From NCBI GenBank assembly GCA_019973155.2, contig BPQB01000070.1:62001-126000 (forward strand): DNA of 64,000 nucleotides, in the 5' to 3' direction. The notes beneath the pieces were generated by a model that saw only the letters and a program-made list of their open reading frames with translations, did no database searches and was not told where the DNA came from. The position numbers and the translations under genes are program-made. Below, piece after piece: positions 60,102 through 64,000 of the stretch (position 1 is the first letter of the stretch; each line of letters opens with the position of its first letter). The DNA is from Phanerochaete sordida (lineage: Eukaryota > Basidiomycota > Agaricomycetes > Polyporales > Phanerochaetaceae).

Positions 60102-61238
60102 TCTGTGGGTGCTTCGAGAGGATACTCGGAGACGATGTAAGCCGAGGAAGGCTTGACGTCGTCCCTGCCCACCGACGAGAGCCTTAAGTAGGCCACCGCC
60201 TGCTGCGGTGCGCCACAGCCTCGCTTCCGCTGGGCGCAGCATCGCGTGTGAGTCGCCAACTGACTCGTGGTGACTCCACTAGGCGTGGGCGGCGCCGCTG
60301 GCGACGGGCGGTGACGCGGTGACTCACAGTCGAACGCGACGTCACTGCGAGAAAGCAGTCAGCTTTTCCGAGCAAGGTAAATGCTAGCTGAGACTTTGAA
60401 ATATTCACAGCTATTTCTCTCGAGCAAAGGCGCGGCGCGGAGGACGAGATGCTGAACGTGGACCGCAGCCAACATCCCCGCGCCTGCGCGCCTATGGGAT
60501 TCCCCCTCGGCAATCGCCGACCTCCGCGGGGATACCCAAATGAGGCAACCCTTGTCATGCCCTGACCACAACTTCCATCCATCACAAAGTGCGTCGAGGG
60601 TCTTGGACATCGGTCGTACATCGCCCCGACCCCGCTCGCCTTCGGAATAGTATCCGCTCCCCGTCGGCCAGGCCGCTCTGAGGGCTCCATCACGGTATTG
60701 TACAGACCTCATTCACTTCATTCACACCTGTGATAAGCTGTAGTTTTATCGTCGTGCGCAGAGAAGGCTTCTCAGCATGCGTGCCTGAATATTTTCTGGC
60801 CCCGCTGTTGATTTCACTGGCGGGCATAGTGTCAAGAGTCGAATGAGGTAGCGCACCTCGCGCACCACTCCTTCCGGACCCTATCTCATTCCCAGGTTGA
60901 CCTCCCATCGCTGATAACATGGCGGAAGCTGTGCACTCGCATGTCGGGACGCACCCTTGCATGGTACGATACCACACAGCTCGAGCGCAGTCCGATTGCC
61001 ACCGTGCTCGTTCCGCCTTCAAGCATGCAGCATGCTCGACCCTAGTCAGCAATGGGGTGTCTCAATACAGTGTATGTCGATGCTCGCCCGTGGTATAAGA
61101 GCCCGCAAGATGGCTTGATATTGGTGCAGCCAAGTCTACCTGCAGAAGCCTCACAAGCCACATAATGACTATTGACAACTTCGCACTCCTGTTCGTCCTT
61201 CTATTACTTCAATCATACTCTGACTGACAAAGGCACAA
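60102..61238. other. Divergent intergenic region, no supported gene
   Basis: Separates the minus-strand DUF2828 gene from the plus-strand terpene cyclase gene and must hold both promoters. Minus-strand ORFs at 60184-61052 show no motif. Confidence 0.45.
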
Positions 61239-62393
61239 ATGCTCAGCTCCGCCTCGTCTTCTGTTACTATTCAAGCCTCCGCTAAACATATGTCATGTCA
61301 GCAGAACGAATCTCGGGATATTCCCGACAACGATCCAGTGGTACGACGTTCCAGAGTCTGCCATTTCGCTTCACTGACAGTCACTCCACCATCTAGCTCG
61401 CACTCTCCCGCCACGCAGTGTCGGAGTTCCTCCGCAGGACAGGGCTTCCGGTTCCTGCCCTTGATACCGTACCAGATGACACCGTCGCAGAGCGCATCCG
61501 CGCGACCGTCGCCTCCTGGGACTTCGGCGGCATCTCGCCCGAGCGCGTGGCGCGCCACACCGTGACGAGCATCCGCATGGCGACGACGACGTTCGCGCAC
61601 AACCACGCAGACACGCAGGTGCACATCGCGCTCTACACCGTGCTCGCGCTCTGCGTCGACGACCTCGAGGTCGACTCCTCCGCGCTCGCCGAGTTCGTCG
61701 GCCGCCTGCAGGCCGGGCAGCCGCAGCTACACCCCGTGCTCGGGCATCTCGCGGAGAACGTCCGCGCGATGCCCGGCTTCTTCCACCCGTACGCGGCGAG
61801 TGCGATCCTCGTCGGCACGCTCCACCACGTGAACTGCACGCTCTTCGAGGCGCAGGCGGACGCGGCGCCGCTGCACCCCGCCGCGCTGCCGTACGTGCTC
61901 TACAAGCGCGCGCGGAACAGCCTCGGCGAGGTCTACTCGGCCTTCGTCTGGGACAGGTTCAGCTTCCCGGACATCTCGTCCCACATCCAAGTGACCCCGT
62001 GCGTACCCTGCGCGCCGCTCGAGCTGGTGTCGTCTGATGCTGACGGATTTTGCAGCGAGACGATGGTCTATCTTGATTATGCAAAGTGAGTGCCCTTGCG
62101 CCACCTCCTGCTTCGGTCTGTTAACCAAGGGTCCCAGCGACATCCTGTCCTTCTACAAAGAGGAGATGGCCGGCGAGCGCCACAATTTCGTGCACGACCG
62201 CGCCCGCGTGACGGGCAAGGACGTCAGCAGCGTTTTGGACGACATTCTTGACGAAGTCGTCGGCGCGGTCGACCGTGCCCGAGGCATCTTGCAGGGCGAG
62301 AAGGAGAAGGAGACGTGGGAGCGCTTTTTGGCTGGATACGTCGCGTTCCACTTCCTTTCGCCGCGCTACAAGCTTGCGCAGCTCACTGCGTAG
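61239..62393 (+). CDS. Terpene synthase of the trichodiene-synthase-like (Tri5) family
   Basis: Class I terpene cyclase that would ionise a prenyl diphosphate, most likely farnesyl diphosphate, to a sesquiterpene; product unknown. Four exons: 61239-61340, 61397-61998, 62056-62085 and 62138-62393; phases agree and give 329 residues. The aspartate-rich metal site is LCVDDLEVD (near residue 122), and the NSE motif is NDILSFYKEE, formed across the last splice junction, with Asn, Ser and Glu at the expected spacing. A C-terminal SPRYKLAQL gives the usual Arg-Tyr pair. Other family matches are YKRARNSLGEVYSAFVW and AGYVAFHFLSPRY. No signal peptide. A related gene starts 1.4 kb downstream. The family name reflects fold, not evidence for trichodiene production. 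Confidence 0.9.
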
Positions 62394-63774
62394 TTTGGGG
62401 TCTAGGCTTCCGGTTCCGCCCGGGACGTATCATGTACATTCGAGCTTATGATATGAAAGAAGTTGGGCAATGTGTCTTCTGACCTGGAGTCTGCCAAGGG
62501 TGCTCTATCGGAACTTGTGGATTGCCCAGCTTTAGTACGGAGGTCTCACGAAAAGTCGTCATATCGCCTACAGTAGTCAGCTATTGAGCAAGTGAGTATC
62601 CGTTCGAACCTCAGAATGACGAACGCCGTGGGCTTTTCGCAAGGTTCTAATTAGTGAATCATTATGATGCATGAGCCAATCACATACATCTCCCTAGATA
62701 GCCAATGAGATATCGGCGGTATTCTGTCGACACATCCACGAGCCGCCCACAGGGAAGCGGCGATCTCTGGCGGATCGGCCCCTGCGCAGCCTCTCCCCGG
62801 ACTTTCCATTGGCCACTGCTCCGCGCTCGCAAACTCTGAAGCATGGCGCCCCTCCACTTCTTGACCACCGGATGAGGTCACCCTACACACAAGGCACATC
62901 CACTCCCCCGCCCGCCGGGCCAGCCAGCGCGCCTCCGCAAAATTTTCGCGAGTTCCCCGACGCGCGTCCCACGACATGGCCAAGGGTCCCAGGCCCGTCT
63001 GCGCGATGCGTCGGACGCGCACGGCAGTTCGCCCGCACCGGCCGCTGGCACGCGCGCGCCGACCGCACGCCGCCCGGCGTCGCGCAGGGCGGGCGACGCC
63101 ACGTCGCGCGCTCGGGGCCTGTTCGCGTCCACACGCACGCCCGCGGGCCTCTGCCGCGCCTGTCGTGTGGCGCCTCCCCGCTGGGGGCCCTTGCAGTGGG
63201 CGGATCGCGCGGGCTTCCTCCGCGGCAAGCTGTCCAGCACACTATCACGGATGTCGCGGATCGCCGCGCCCGGGGTCGGTGGGGGATACGGTCCGTGGCA
63301 GTGCGTTGCGCCGATCGCGGTCTATGGAAAGATGCTGGCCATGCACGCGACTGCAGCGCGACAGGGCCGTGCGTGAGCTTGTCCCGGATTAGGCAGCTGT
63401 GGAACCAGCAGGCGCAGCGGGAGCGCGCTCGGAGGCGTTCGACGGACGCTGGCGATGCTCTGGACACTGTTTGGGAAGTATAAGTAAGATGAGGCGCAAG
63501 CTGAAGACATTCGCCAGAACGACATCAAGCCTCACAGCGAACTCATAACGTACGGCGACATGGCTCAGATCCAACCCTTTCCGTGCGGTATATTACCGAT
63601 TTCAACGAACGAGTAGGCCTAACTAGTCTTTCACAGATCTCTCGCTGCTAGTCGCGATGACAGCGCATCCTTGAAGATTCAGTGCCCCATTGAACAGAAG
63701 TCGGTGGCAGAATCTCTGGTATATCTGCACCCTGATATCACTTGCTTGGCGAAGCTGACGCCCCGTGTTTCCAG
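62394..63774. other. Intergenic region with a GC-rich island
   Basis: From about 62.85 to 63.45 kb the sequence resembles the 40-53 kb GC-rich region. AGCCAAT occurs at 62673 and 62703, and CCAAGGGTCC at 62990. ORFs in the island are Arg/Ala/Pro-rich without domains. The last part should include the promoter and first exon of the next terpene synthase gene, which I could not define. Confidence 0.45.
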
Positions 63775-64000
63775 TCATATCTCTCCCGCCACGCGATCGA
63801 CGAATTCTTGCGCCGTACGGGGATTGCAATGCCCCCCTTCGACGCGAGCGCGTTCGGCGACGAGGTCGACCGCCTCGTCTTCGCGCAGGTCGCGACGTGG
63901 GACGCCGGCAGCGCGAATCCGCGCCGGCTGCACGCGCACGTCGTGTCCGCGATCAACATCGCGAAGACGGCCTACGCGCACACGCCGCTGCGCACGCAGG
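63775..64000 (+). CDS. Second Tri5-like terpene synthase, partial at the window edge
   Basis: After an acceptor at 63774 the frame is open to the end of the window and reads SYLSRHAIDEFLRRTGIAMP, then VATWDAGSANPRRLHAHVV and AYAHTPLRTQ. This aligns with LALSRHAVSEFLRRTG and VASWDFGGISPERVARHTV of the neighbour. The metal-binding motifs lie beyond the window. The first coding exon is unclear: no ATG lies in frame before the likely donor near 63719. Probably a tandem duplicate of the gene at 61.2-62.4 kb. Confidence 0.75.

Overview
The window is nuclear DNA of a filamentous basidiomycete, most likely a wood-decay agaricomycete (Polyporales would fit; order is an inference). Evidence: most genes are cut by 45-70 nt GT-AG introns; two complete fungal FunK1 kinases and intronless F-box genes are lineage-expanded families of mushrooms; a Tri5-type terpene cyclase pair sits at the right edge; codon use is strongly GC-rich. 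Exon models were built by hand from splice signals, reading-frame continuity and family similarity.

Left part (0-16 kb), mostly housekeeping: panB-type ketopantoate hydroxymethyltransferase (-), three uncharacterised small genes (-), the ribosome-biogenesis factor KRI1 (-) divergent from a basic disordered nuclear-type protein (+), another small acidic protein (-), and a GEP4-type phosphatidylglycerophosphate phosphatase (+). Middle-left (16-37 kb), accessory: an F-box gene split by a 1,247-bp miniature LTR element with identical 227-bp LTRs and a 5-bp target duplication; a second F-box gene; a FunK1 - ene-reductase (old yellow enzyme) - FunK1 array; an Irc3-like DEAH helicase; an 804-residue cysteine-bearing protein with an F-box-like start; and a tRNA-Thr(CGT).

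From about 37.7 to 54 kb the sequence is very GC-rich and almost gene-free. The only convincing gene there is a TEA/ATTS transcription factor (47.5-49.2 kb) with a GC-AG intron. Upstream of it lies a cluster of ATTGGCT (CCAAT-type) motifs. Long ORFs in this stretch look like by-products of GC richness.

Right part (54.5-64 kb): an inverted second copy of the FunK1-ene-reductase unit (ene-reductase intact, kinase reduced to a frameshifted C-terminal fragment), a DUF2828/von Willebrand A protein, a Tri5-like sesquiterpene-cyclase-type gene, a second GC-rich island, and the start of a second cyclase that runs off the window. The terpene pair may mark the edge of a specialised-metabolism locus.
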